From positions 1,798,001-1,862,000 of the forward strand of contig NC_089189.1 in assembly GCF_947507565.1 (NCBI RefSeq): a stretch of 64,000 nt of DNA. The letters run 5' to 3'. Under the pieces are notes generated by a model. The model made no database searches. It was given only the letters and a program-made list of their open reading frames with translations, and was not told the DNA's origin. A program made the translations under genes and the position numbers. This DNA comes from Oscarella lobularis (lineage: Eukaryota; Porifera; Homoscleromorpha; Homosclerophorida; Oscarellidae). Positions 23,544 to 34,212 of the stretch are shown piece after piece (the stretch's first letter is position 1; each line of letters starts with the position of its first letter).

Positions 23544-24531
23544 GAGGACTCTCTCTGAAGCTCAAAAGAACCTCGATCAATTTGTGAACGTACTCAGCAT
23601 TGGTGCAGATCAAGTTTGCCTTACCAATGAGAAACTTGGCTCAGGAGCATATGCAGGTAAAATAGAATAACCAAGATAATTACCATATATCATTGGCATT
23701 TTTGTAGACGTGATTATTGGTCATTGGCACGGTATGCCGGTTGCCGTGAAGAGATTTCACGCTCTGATCACGACACGAAGAACGATTCCGACATTTCAAA
23801 GAGAAGTTCTGACAGCGAGTCGACTCCATCATCCCAACATCGTCCGTGTATGCGGTGCTGTGATGGAAGATGGAATTCTATTCCAAATCGTCTCTGAATT
23901 ACTAGAGGGATCAGTGAGCGAAGTCATTGATGCAGCTCACTCTTTTCCATGCTATCTCTCTCACTATGAGCAGCTCTCTATTGTCGTTCAAATGACGTCA
24001 GCCATTGCTTATCTCCACGGGCTCCAACCTCGTCCCTACGTTCACGCAGACATTCGACCGACTAATGTCTTAGTGACGAGGAATATGAAAGTCAAAGTTG
24101 CTGATTTGGGAGCCGCCCACTTGGTGGAGAGCTCCAAATCCGCAGGACCGCTTAGTCCTCAATATCTTCCTCCCACACGAATGCCACCTACGTCCGCACG
24201 CAGCTCGTTGCCTAGCGATATCTACAGTCTTGGCGTGTCTCTAATTGAAATATTCACCGGGGTGGACGCTATTCCGGAAGAGAGGAATAGACAACTGAGT
24301 CAAATAAGTAATCGTCGTCGTCTTCATAGGATTTGCTTCAGAATGATTTCGGATGAAGAGAGAATTAGAGAGAGGCCTACGAGTGCAAACTGCTTGGCAG
24401 TTTTAATAAGGGAAATGGAGGAAGTAATTGAGAACGGCTCTTCAGCGATGAAGAGATTGGTGAAGGGAGAATTTGAAGGAGGTGACGATCGTCGTCACAA
24501 AGTCGTTCTCTCGGACACCTTTCATTCCTAA
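23544..24531 (+). pseudogene. 5'-truncated kinase copy
   Basis: Only the glycine-loop exon (23544-23654, RTLSEAQKNLDQFVNVLSIG ... GAYA) and the kinase exon (23708-24531) are present; kelch and coiled-coil exons are gone, replaced by spacer sequence. The intron is retained, so this is DNA duplication, not retroposition. The kinase is open throughout, with VAVKRFH, HADIRPTNVL and DLG, but the APE motif is changed (YLPPTRMPPTS in place of YLAPERM), losing the Glu that stabilises the C-lobe. Without a promoter or start exon it is probably dead, although a transcript from the spacer could still give a kinase-only product. Confidence 0.8.
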
Positions 24532-25165
24532 ACTTTTCGTATTTTCGTGTCTCCGTTTTGAAATGAACTTTTGTGGTACTGTAATCTTCTTTTGTGCTGT
24601 GTCTTTTACGTGTGAACTATTAAATCTTTTATGATTTGCCTCTTTCGTGTGAGCTTTTATTACAACGATTCGTAAAGAGTGGAGAAGAGAGCTTGGAACC
24701 GCCGTGGGTATAAGATTCTAATGTATGCCTATAGAGTCGGAAAACCGAGGACGACACGTGAGACGCATGAGAACGACTGCTTAAGTGGATTCGTTGATTG
24801 ACGAACCGCAGAATTAATAATATGCGTTCGTCGTTGCGCATCACTTTTCTTTTCAATGAGAGCTAGAACTCTTTTATGTAGAGAGTCAAAGCTCTATACG
24901 ATTCATGGCTGCTTTTTCATTAAGTAGAGGGCCCTCTGTCACATCTTGCGGAATTTAGATTTCTGCTTTAGGACAACAAAACAGATCGGTTGGCAGTGAA
25001 GTGACGGCATACCACCGTGCCTAATTAATACCGACTCCTTATAAGACTTCTAAGAGGGAAAGGAGACCGATTGCAGAGTAATAAACGACTGCTAGACAAA
25101 ATGTACTTGGACCACGCATGTACGGCAGACTGATCAACGTTTGTGGAAAAAATGACGATCGAGGG
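24532..25165. repeat. Duplicated 3' flank, second copy
   Basis: Copy of 17371-17965, differing by a few substitutions and small indels. It ends at AAAATGACGATCGAGG, after which the two copies diverge. Confidence 0.85.
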
Positions 25166-25429
25166 AGGAGGAAAGGATTCTTACTGTTTTCATGGCCTTC
25201 CAGATTTTGTCCTGAGATTCGTGCCTTTTTCATTTCATCCATGTGGTTGCCATAATTAATTAATGTTTAATTTAAGGCAGATCTTTTTTCGTTTCACAGA
25301 GGCATTCAATCCACGTGTAGACAACGATCGGTTTCCTTGACTAATAGAGCTCACTCGGGTGAAAACATGTGGGCTACCACATAATTAAATCAGCCTCCTC
25401 CAACACGACGATTGAGAGGTACGACGTAC

Positions 25430-25765
25430 CCCCGTTAGAGGGACCCCCTTACACAACGAGTCAGTAGAACGTACCCTGAATACTGCTTCAGTGTCCAGTG
25501 ACCGTAGAGACGATGTCGAAGCGTTTCACGCGCCACGCGGTCATTCCTAAGAGACAAGACTAAAACGACGTGTAGAAATACTCGTACATTTTCGGAATGT
25601 TTCCGCTTGAGCCTTGCATGGAAGCAACTCCAGCTGCAGAACATTATTTTTTGAATAATTTAATTAACTATTCATTGATTTACCTGTGTGCAAATGTTTC
25701 TCTATATCAATATCTGATAGATCCTCGACGCCTATTGATCTCCATAATTTTTGAAAGTCTAAAAA
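25430..25765. repeat. Spacer module (diverged) plus repeat copy 2
   Basis: 25430-25590 matches 12390-12580 (AGTCAGTAGAACGTACC, GTAGAGACGATGTCGAAG, CATTCCTAAGAGACAAGACT). 25595-25765 matches 11950-12125. Both pieces are in the same order in both places, so the 11.9-12.6 kb region and this one descend from one spacer, with rearranged order. Confidence 0.6.
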
Positions 25766-25809
25766 TTGCGAATTATAAGGTTAACTTTATTTCCATTACA
25801 GCTGTAATT

Positions 25810-26590
25810 ACTCTTCGTCTAAAGGAATTTTCAAATCTGGGTCATTATAGAATAAATCTCCCTCCTTATCAGTTCTAGTCAAAGCTATGATTTCATCTTT
25901 GGGAACCTATAAAAAAATATCTCACTGAGCTATTTTTATATGTGAAATTTTGTACTGACAACATAGAGTCGGTTTTTGGACATGATTCTCTCATGTCAGC
26001 CAACTTGATTCCACTCAGACCTTCTCTCCAATGCTCTCTCAGTACACGCTATTTCTTTACCTGAGGTAGCCAGTTTCCAATACTTGGAGCCACGTCAGAG
26101 TAATCTATTTCCTTTAGAATTTCCTCAAGAGTTAGACGATTGAAAAGATCAATTCATTGCATCGATTTAGCTTTAGAAGATCGACAGCCATTTTCAAAAT
26201 TGCGAACTTGTTTTTCGTTTTGAATTGAGCGCTTGCGGAGCCAATCGAAACTCTTCAAGCCTTGGAAGACATTCGACGTTCAAGATACGCTCTAAATCGT
26301 CTCGTATTCCAGACTAGGATTGACGGAAGACGTCGCTCTTTCTTAATTAAGCTTCGCCTTTTTCGCTTTCGGTCTCCTTTTTGCTGTCCACGCTATCGGA
26401 TGGCATCGCATGTTTTTCTACTACTAGAATCGCTATATGGCCCGCTTTCAAAAAGCTTCTCGATCTCGAATGAGTTGACGGGATGTTTGCTCCTATACGG
26501 GCGTTTTTATTCTTTGCATTTTTTGCATTCTTCGTTCGGACAAGAGAGAAAGCTAGTAAGAATCCTCTCTTGTCACAAATTTGAAGCAAA
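25810..26590 (-). pseudogene. Unidentified small gene, copy 2 (decayed)
   Basis: Second copy of the minus-strand gene at 18385-19412, again head to head with a kelch gene (26691). Its 3' end is fuller: exons near 26065-26130 (EILKEIDYSDVAPSIGNW) and 25820-25905 (VPKDEIIALTRTDKEGDLFY, then KIPLDEE and stop). The 5' exon has an internal TGA (GCTTTTTGAAAG) and the conserved SWSG became S-stop-SG (TGG to TAG, near 26319), so it is broken. The preserved ends of the two copies are complementary: copy 1 keeps the 5' part, copy 2 the 3' part. Confidence 0.55.
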
Positions 26591-26659
26591 ATTAATTGCT
26601 TCGATACCTTTCTGATAGGTATTTCGGCCGCGATCGCAAATTTTCCTTCTTACTCTCAG
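26556..26659 (+). promoter_or_regulatory. Predicted 5'-UTR intron with GCGATCGCAAA motif
   Basis: AGCTA|GTAAGAATC donor and TACTCTCAG acceptor, 104 bases, ending 31 bases before the kelch ATG. GCGATCGCAAA lies at 26630-26640. Confidence 0.55.
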
Positions 26660-26690
26660 CAATCTTGAAGAAACCTCATTCTACGACGAA

Positions 26691-29548
26691 ATGGCCAAAG
26701 CTATATCACCTGAGCCTCGATGTGATCACGAAAGTGCGTTGATCGGCGATGAATTGCATCTCTTCGGTGGAAAAACTACGACGATGAAACCCTACCATTA
26801 TTTTCCGCGCAATGAAATCTGGACTTTGAATGTCCAAGAAGAGAAGAAATGGATCCGCCGTATTGCCGAAGGAAAGAATATTCCCCCGTCTTGCGAAGGA
26901 GCACAATGCGTGGTCATCAATGGGATTATGTATTCGTACGGGGGACAGACGAAAGGCGGGGGTCTTCTGGCAGAGGTGTTTGGTTTGGATCCGAAGAAAA
27001 TGAAATGGATCCTATTAGCCACGCCCAGACATGGAAAGAAACCATGGCAACGCTGCTTCTGCTGTTTGTGGGCAATTGGAGGGAGAATGATCATGTTTGG
27101 GGGATACAGCAAATGCATTCCTCAAGATCGTCTCCAATCAGGATCACAATGCAATGAGTATGTGAATAACGAGATTTATGAATTTGTATTTGAGGAAGGA
27201 AGAGAAAAAGGTATAATTTGAAATCTACGAATATTTCAAATATTGATGATTAGGATATTGGTTGGATGTTGAATTAAGTGGAGAAAGGCCAAAGCCACGT
27301 CAAGCTGCTGCCATGGAAACGATTGATCAACATCAAGGATTACTCCATGGAGGGTGGACTAAAGAATATTTGGATGATGCATTTGTGATTGATTTGAGAG
27401 AAAAGGTAAATCCTATTTATTTTTGGATATAATTAATGACTTGTAATAGAAATGGATTTCCATTGATTTCCTTCCAAAACCATCCGCTCGAGCCAATCAC
27501 AGAATTTGTCGTATATCAAAACAAAAATTTCAAGAAAGAAATTGCTTTCTTCTCATTGGCGGGTGGAACGAAAGCGAATTTTCAGACCACGCCTACATTC
27601 TTGACTTTGACAAAAGAAAGTCTTACGCGGTACAAAATCAGAGCTATTGATATCAAATTGTGATTAATTTTATTAGTTTGACCTAAACCCTGAAATAGCA
27701 CCTATTGATAGTCACACTCTTCATTGCGTAGAGATTCCAGATGGATCTCCTCAGATCATTGTCACAGGGGGAGAAGACCGAGGAGAAGAATTAAAAGAAC
27801 TTTTGAATGAATACACTCTGGGTAACGAAGAATGCTGTTAAAATCATATTTAATTTCTTTCTCTAGGTCCTTCAAACGAGTCGTACATGAAGATTGAAAC
27901 TCAGATATTTCCTTCTGCTCAATTAATATTAACAGTGCCTCATAATGAATCACCTTACAATCAGGAACTTGAAAGAGAATTGGAAGAAATGAGGTAAGGG
28001 CTTCTGTATTTTTGTTCCTAAAGATAATAATGAGATTATCTTAAGAATGGAAGTGACAAAACTTCGAGATGAAGGTTAAATAAATCAAGAGAATTAATTT
28101 CACGTGAGATTTCTTTTTGCAGAACAAGATTGGAAGCACGATACCAGTCTTCCGAAGAAGAAAGAACTCATCTTCTGAAACAAAGGCAAAAATTGGTCAA
28201 TAACAAAAATAACGGGTCACGTGACCATAGCACTTGTAGAACCCAGTTAGAATTAAGCAACCAATCTTTGGAAGAAAAGCAAATGCGTCTCAGAGAGCAA
28301 AGGAAAGAAATTAAAAAACAGATAAATTAAGAAAACGTCTGTTTTAGATTTGGGTTACAGACTCGTTGCAATTCTCTTCAGAGAGAAAATGACGTTATAA
28401 CGTATGACAAGAAATATTGATTAATATTACGTGATGACTTTTTTCGTCAGAACCCTAAATCGCGATTTGGAAAGGGAAAAGACAGAAGCGACTCACGCTT
28501 TGGACGCTCAAACGTAACCCTCGATTAATTCTACTTCTTAAAAGGAATGTTTTTGATAGGAGGACCCTCTCGGAAGCCCAAACGAACCTCGATCAGTTTA
28601 TGAACGTGCTCAGCATTGGCGCAGATCGAGTTTGCCTCACCAATGAAAAACTTGGCTCTGGAGCATATGCAGGTACAAAGGAATTTCTCATTAAATAGCA
28701 AAATTTTAGACGCTTTCTTAGACGTAATTATTGGCCATTGGCACGGCATGCCAGTTGCTGTGAAGAAATTTCACGATCTTATCACAACGCAAAGAACGAT
28801 TCCGACATTCCGAAGAGAAGTTCTAACAGCAAGTCGACTCCATCATCCCAATATCATCCGTGTATGCGGTGCTGTAATGGAAGACGGAATTCCATTCCAA
28901 ATCGTCTCTGAATTACTCGAGGGATCAGTGAGCGAGGTCATTGATGCAGCTCACTCATCTCCATGCTATCTCTCTCACTACGAGCAACTCTCCATTGTCG
29001 TACAAATGACGTCAGCTATTGCTTATCTTCACGGGCTCCAACCTCGGCCCTACGTTCACGCTGACATTCGTCCGACTAATGTCTTAGTGACGAGGGATAT
29101 GAAAGTCAAAGTGGCTGATTTGGGAGCCGCCCACTTGGTGGAGAGCTCCAAATCAGCGGGGCCCCTAAGTCGCCAATATCTTGCTCCAGAAAGAATGCCA
29201 CCCACGTTGGGACACAGTTCGTTGCCTAGCGACGTCTACAGTCTGGGCGTGTCTCTAATTGAAATATTTACCGGGGTGGACCCTTACCCAGAAGAGAGGA
29301 ATAGACAACTGAGTCAAATAAGTAATCGCCGCCCTCTTCATAGGATTTGCTTCAGAATGATTTCTGATCAAGAGAAAATCGCAGAACGGCCAACGAGTGC
29401 AGAATGCCTAGCGATTTTAATAAGAGAGGTAGAGGAACTTGCACGAAGCGGAGTGCCGGCTATAAAGAGAATGGTAAAGGGAAAATTTAAAGGAGAAGGC
29501 GACGCTCGTCGTCACAAAGTCGTTCTCTCAGACACCTATCATCCCTAA
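26691..29548 (+). CDS. Kelch-coiled coil-TKL kinase, array member
   Basis: Kelch exon 1 is 26691-27210 (MAKAISPEPRCDHESALIGD), followed by exons near 27255-27405, 27451-27631, 27680-27821 and 27868-27995. Blades differ from neighbours in the loops (GGKTTTMKPYHY, GGQTKGGGLL, GGYSKCIP). Coiled-coil exons lie between 28.05 and 28.52 kb (TLNRDLEREKTEATHALDAQ). One small exon near 28048-28075 is one base shorter than in the 14354 gene, so the exact splicing is uncertain there. Kinase exon 28721-29548 is complete: VAVKKFHDL, HADIRPTNVL, DLGAAH, APERMPPT, DVYSLGVSL. Its C-lobe is almost identical to that of the gene at 31187 (only a few changes, such as DPYPEE against DPDPEE). Confidence 0.8.
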
Positions 29549-30104
29549 ACGTTGACTTTTAGTGTTTTCGTATTTCTTCATTGACTTGAACTTTTGTTGT
29601 AAAAATCTGTTTTGTACTGTCTTTTGCATGCGAACTATTACAAGGCGTTTTAGACTTAGACAAGAGAGCGTGGAAACCGCCGTGGATTAGAGGAATCTAA
29701 TATTGTCCTATAGGGTTGGAAAACCGGAAAGAGAAAGGTCTCAAAGCCGCTAAACACGTCAGACGCATGAGAAGGACGACTTAAAATAGACTCGTCGATT
29801 GATGATGAACAGGGGATAATTAATTAATTATTACTTGAATCCAGAGAATTATAGGTGTTCCAGTGAAGGGACGTCTCAGTCTAAACATGATCAATACTCA
29901 AGAGGCATAGACTATGATGAGGGTTTGAGACTGTAGAAAGGTTTCTATGGTGACAGGAACGACCAGGTGGGAGAGGAAGACAGAGAATGTCCCATTGAGG
30001 GCCACTTTCAACGGAAAATCGGGTAACGGGTCAATTTAAACAAAACCATCTTACCATTATGCCGCGAGAAATAGGAATAGAGATAAGAGAGCAGAGAACG
30101 AGTG
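29549..30104. other. Intergenic with partial spacer module
   Basis: No gene. The segment 29960-30080 carries a diverged spacer piece (AGGTGGGAGAGGAAGACAGA, ACAAAACCATCTTACCATTA), comparable to 18020-18140. Confidence 0.45.
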
Positions 30105-30690
30105 TCGAGACCCCCTTTTACACGACGAGTCAATGAAACGCACCTATGATGCTGTTTGATTATCTAGTGACTGTAGAGATGATTCCGAATGGTTCCTGCT
30201 GCTTTTCGGCGATCGACTTTCTCAAACATGGCGGCGGATATGCGCCACGCTGTCATATCTAAGAGAGAAGACTAAAAGGACGCGTCAAGCTACTCGTATC
30301 ACATAGAAAAGATCCTACGTCGAAGGAGAGAGCCGGTTAGGGAGGAGGGAAGAGACATTCGGCTTGAACACCTATCGAGGGGCCTCTCACCGCGCTTAGA
30401 GAACGACCGAACGCCAGTCAATTAAAACAAAACAATCATACCACTAGGACGCGAGAAAATACGAAGAAACTCCCTCTGCGGGGCTTGAACTGCTTCTGCG
30501 AGGTGGACGCATAAGTCACGTGAAGCTATTTATCCTATTGATTCACGGTTCTCCTTTTTTCTCCGCTGCTTCTGTGCATAAACAGGATATTGACCATTGA
30601 GGAAATCGTCGTCAGCGTTGCCGGTGCTTCCTGATTCGTTTCAAGACAAAGAATCGTATTTGTTACTATACGGGACTTCGACGTTTTTTG
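30105..30690. repeat. Array-spacer module, copy 5 (empty transposon site)
   Basis: Similar to 13213-13769 throughout, including AACATGGCGGCGGATATGCG, ATCCTACGTCGAAGGA and TGAGGAAATCGTCGTCA. At its end TATACGGGACTTCGACGTTT runs straight on where the other copy carries the 384-base element, giving a natural pre-insertion comparison. Confidence 0.75.
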
Positions 30691-30719
30691 AGATCGATCG
30701 TCTTTCGGACCGTCCAGAC

Positions 30720-31025
30720 CTACCAAGTCTCACGCCTAAGGCGTGAGTCGCACGCCTCAGCTAGTTGTCTCACGCACTCACGCCCGCCCAACACGTTTCT
30801 CACGCCTGCCAAAAAATCCTTTGACGAAGGACAATTTTCACCATCTTGACCATTTCTACTGAAGTGCAAGTTGAATAAGGTCCTAAATTTCTCATAAACT
30901 CCCGTTACGTTCAAATAGTCCTTACATTTGCACTATTTTTAGTAGGCGTGGCTCTTTTTTAAGAGGGCGTGGTCAAAAATTTTTTTGCGCGCGCCAAAAG
31001 TTTCACGCTTAACTCTCCTTGGCAT
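30720..31025. repeat. CTCACGCC-rich stretch with perfect hairpin
   Basis: CTCACGCCTAAGGCGTGAG (30729-30747) is a perfect inverted repeat, followed by further copies of CTCACGC/CACGCC up to 30806. A second GC-box-rich patch (GGCGTGGCTC, GGGCGTGGTC) lies at 30953-30973. This may be a degraded mobile element inserted in the spacer before the next kelch gene. Confidence 0.4.
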
Positions 31026-31054
31026 CTCTGACCATCACGACGAGAAATAAACTA

Positions 31055-31157
31055 GTAAGAACGCTAGCTAATTGTCTCATTTCAGGAATGAGGACAAGAC
31101 GTTTCTTAACGGAAAACATTTTTTCGCAATCGCAAAATTTAAATTTCTTTTATCCAG
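31055..31157 (+). promoter_or_regulatory. Predicted 5'-UTR intron with CGCAATCGCAAAA motif
   Basis: ACTA|GTAAGAAC donor and TTTTATCCAG acceptor, 103 bases, ending 29 bases before the kelch ATG. A variant of the shared motif (TCGCAATCGCAAAA) lies near 31124-31137. Confidence 0.5.
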
Positions 31158-31186
31158 GCTAATCCAAAAGTTGTTTCAAGAGCAAA

Positions 31187-34100
31187 ATGGCCGAAGCTAC
31201 ATCACCAGAGCCTCGATCGGGTCACGAAAGTGCGTTGATTGGGGATGAATTGCATCTCTTCGGTGGAAGAACTGCGAAAGAGCCATACCATTATTTTCCT
31301 CGCAATGAAATCTGGACCTGTAATCTCCGAGAAGAGAAGCAATGGATTCGCCGTTTCGCCAAAGGAAAGATGATTCCTCCACCTTGCCGGGGAGCACAAT
31401 GCGTGGTCATCAATGGGATCATGTATTCGTACGGGGGAGAGAAAGAAGGCATCAGGAATTATTTGGAAGAGGTGTTTGGTTTGGATCCGAAGAAAATGAA
31501 ATGGAGCCTAGTAGCCACACCCACCAATAGAAAGAAACCATGGAAACGCTCCTACTGCTGTTTGTGGGCCATTGGAGACAGAATGATCATGTTTGGGGGA
31601 TTAAATGAAGACATTCCTCAAGGTCTTCTGCAGTCAGGAGCGCAATACAATGGGCTAGTTAATAACGAGATCTATGAATTTGTATTTGCAGAAGGAAGAG
31701 AAACAGGTAAACTTCATGAATTGAAATCTAAGAATAATTAAAATGTTGATAATTAGGATATTGGTTGGATGTTGAATTAAGTGGAGAAAGACCGCAACCA
31801 CGTGCCTGGGCTGCCATGGAAACGATTGATCAACATCGAGGATTACTCCATGGAGGGCAAGGTGAGATTGATGCATATGTGATTGATTTGAGAGAAAAGG
31901 TAAATCCTTGTTATATTTTATGATTTTGCAATACTTATTGAATTGTAATAGAAATGGATTTGCATTGATTTCCTTCCAAAACCATCCGCTCGATATCATC
32001 ACAGAATCTGTCGATTATCGAAAAAAGGGTTTCAAGAAAGAAATTGCTTTCTTCTCATTGGCGGGTACAACATCAGCAAATTTTCAGACCACGCCTACAT
32101 TCTTGACTTTGGCAAAAGAAAATCTTACGCGGTATCGTATCAGACCTATTGTATCAAATTTTAATCAAATTTACTATCGTAGTTTTATCTAAACCCGGAA
32201 ATAGCATCTATTGACCGACACACTCTACATTGCGTAGAGAATCGAGATGGATCTGCTCGGATCATTGTCACAGGGGGAGAAGACCGAGAAAAAGAATTGA
32301 TCAAAGTTCTGAACGAATTTATCCTCGGTAATGAAGTATTATGCTAAAATCATATTTAATTGGTTTCTTTTTTAGGTCCGTCAAACGAGTCGTACATGAA
32401 GATTGAAACTCAGATACTTTCAACGCTGCCTAACAATGAATCCCTTTACACTCGGGAGCTTGAAGGAGAATTGGAAGCAATTAGGTGAGGGTCTCCGTGT
32501 TTTTGTTTAATTAATTAAATAAATCAGAAGAAGTATTGAAACTTCGAGATGAAAGGTTAAGTACAGGTATCATTTATCACAAGAAAATGAGATATCTGTT
32601 TTAGATCTGGGTTAGAGACCCGTTGCACTTCTCTAACGTATCGCAAGTACTATTGATTTCCATCCCAGAATTAAATTTTTCTTAGAACTCGATGTCGTGA
32701 TTTGGAAAGGGAAAAGATAGAAGCGACTCGCGCTTTTGAAGCTGAAAGGTAACCATCATTCTGTCTTTTGCATGGTTTGAAACATGAAAGGAAATTATCT
32801 TTAGAGCTGAAGCATTGAAACTTCGAGATGAAAGGTAAAATTGATAATTGATTATAGAGGCACGTGAGAGGTGGAAATATAGAATCCAATTCCATCAAGT
32901 CGAGGAAGAACAAAGAAGACAATATGAGGAAGAGAAAATGCGTCTCATAGAGCAAAGGCAGGAAATTGGCAACAAGCAATTTACCCAAAAAATGAGATGC
33001 CGCTTTCAGATCTGGGTTAGAGACCCTTTGCAATTCTCTTCAGAGAGACAATAACGATATAAGGTATGATAAGAAATATTGATTAGAAAAACGTGATGAC
33101 ATTTTTTCGTCAGAACCCTAAATCGCGATTTGGAAAGGGAAAAGACAGAAGCGACTCACGCTTTGGAAGCTCAAACGTAAGCCTCAATTAATTCAATTGC
33201 TTTGGCAGGATGTTTTTGATAGGACAACCCTCTTGGAAGCCCAAACGAACCTTGATCAATTTATGAACGTGCTCAGCATTGGTGCAGATCACGTTCGTCT
33301 TACCTATGAAAAACTTGGCTCTGGAGCATATGCAGGTACAAAGGAATCCCCAATTAAATAGTAAATATTTTAGACGCTTTCTTAGACGTAATTATTGGCC
33401 AGTGGCACGGAATGCCAGTTGCTGTAAAGAAATTTCACGATCTTATCACAACGCAAAGAACGATTCCGACATTCCGAAGAGAAGTTCTAACAGCGAGTCG
33501 ACTTCATCATCCCAATATCATCCGCGTATGCGGTGCTGTAATGGAAGATGGAATTCCATTTCAAATCGTCTCGGAATTACTCGAGGGATCAGTGAGCGAG
33601 GTCATTGATGCAGCTCACTCATCTCCATGCTATCTCTCTCACTACGAGCAACTCTCCATTGTCGTACAAATGACGTCAGCTATTGCTTATCTTCACGGGC
33701 TCCAACCTCGGCCCTACGTTCACGCAGACATTCGTCCGACCAATGTCTTAGTGACGAGGGATATGAAAGTCAAAGTGGCTGATTTGGGAGCCGCACACTT
33801 GGTGGAGAGCTCCAAATCAGCGGGGCCCCTAAGTCGCCAATATCTTGCTCCAGAACGAATGCCACCCACGTTGGGACACAGTTCGTTGCCTAGTGACGTC
33901 TACAGTCTGGGCGTGTCTCTAATTGAAATATTCACAGGAGTGGACCCTGACCCAGAAGAGAGGAATAGACAACTGAGTCAAATAAGTAATCGCCACCCTC
34001 TTCATAGGATTTGCTTCAGAATGATTTCTGATCAAGACAAAATCGCAGATCGGCCTACGAGTGCAGAATGCCTAGCGATTCTAATAAGAGAAGTAGAGGA

Positions 34101-34212
34101 ACTTGCACGAAGCGGAGTGCCGGCTATAAAGAGAATGGTAAAGGGAAAATTTGAAGGAGAAGGCGACGCTCGTCGTCACAAAGTCGTTCTCTCAGACACC
34201 TATCATCCCTAA
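31187..34212 (+). CDS. Kelch-coiled coil-TKL kinase, array member
   Basis: Exon 1 is 31187-31706 (MAEATSPEPRSGHESALIGD), followed by kelch exons near 31758-31901, 31952-32131, 32178-32328 and 32376-32485. Loop sequences differ from neighbours (GGRTAKEPYHY, GGEKEGIRNYL, GGLNEDIP). Several coil exons lie between 32.5 and 33.2 kb, including TRCRDLEREKIEATRAFEAE and TLNRDLEREKTEATHALEAQ. Kinase exon 33388-34212 has VAVKKFHDL, HADIRPTNVL, DLGAAH, APERMPPT and the tail RRHKVVLSDTYHP, and is nearly identical to that of the gene at 26691. The glycine-loop exon reads QVRLTYEKLGSGAYA-type sequence with ADHVRLTYEKLGSG. No break was found in the kelch or kinase exons. Confidence 0.82.

Noticed and set aside
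28616-28730. Kinase open frames appearing to start at ATGs within the glycine-loop exon and run across the intron
   Set aside because: The intron between GCATATGCAG|GT and AG|ACGT happens to stay open in some copies; paralogs with stops there show it is an intron.
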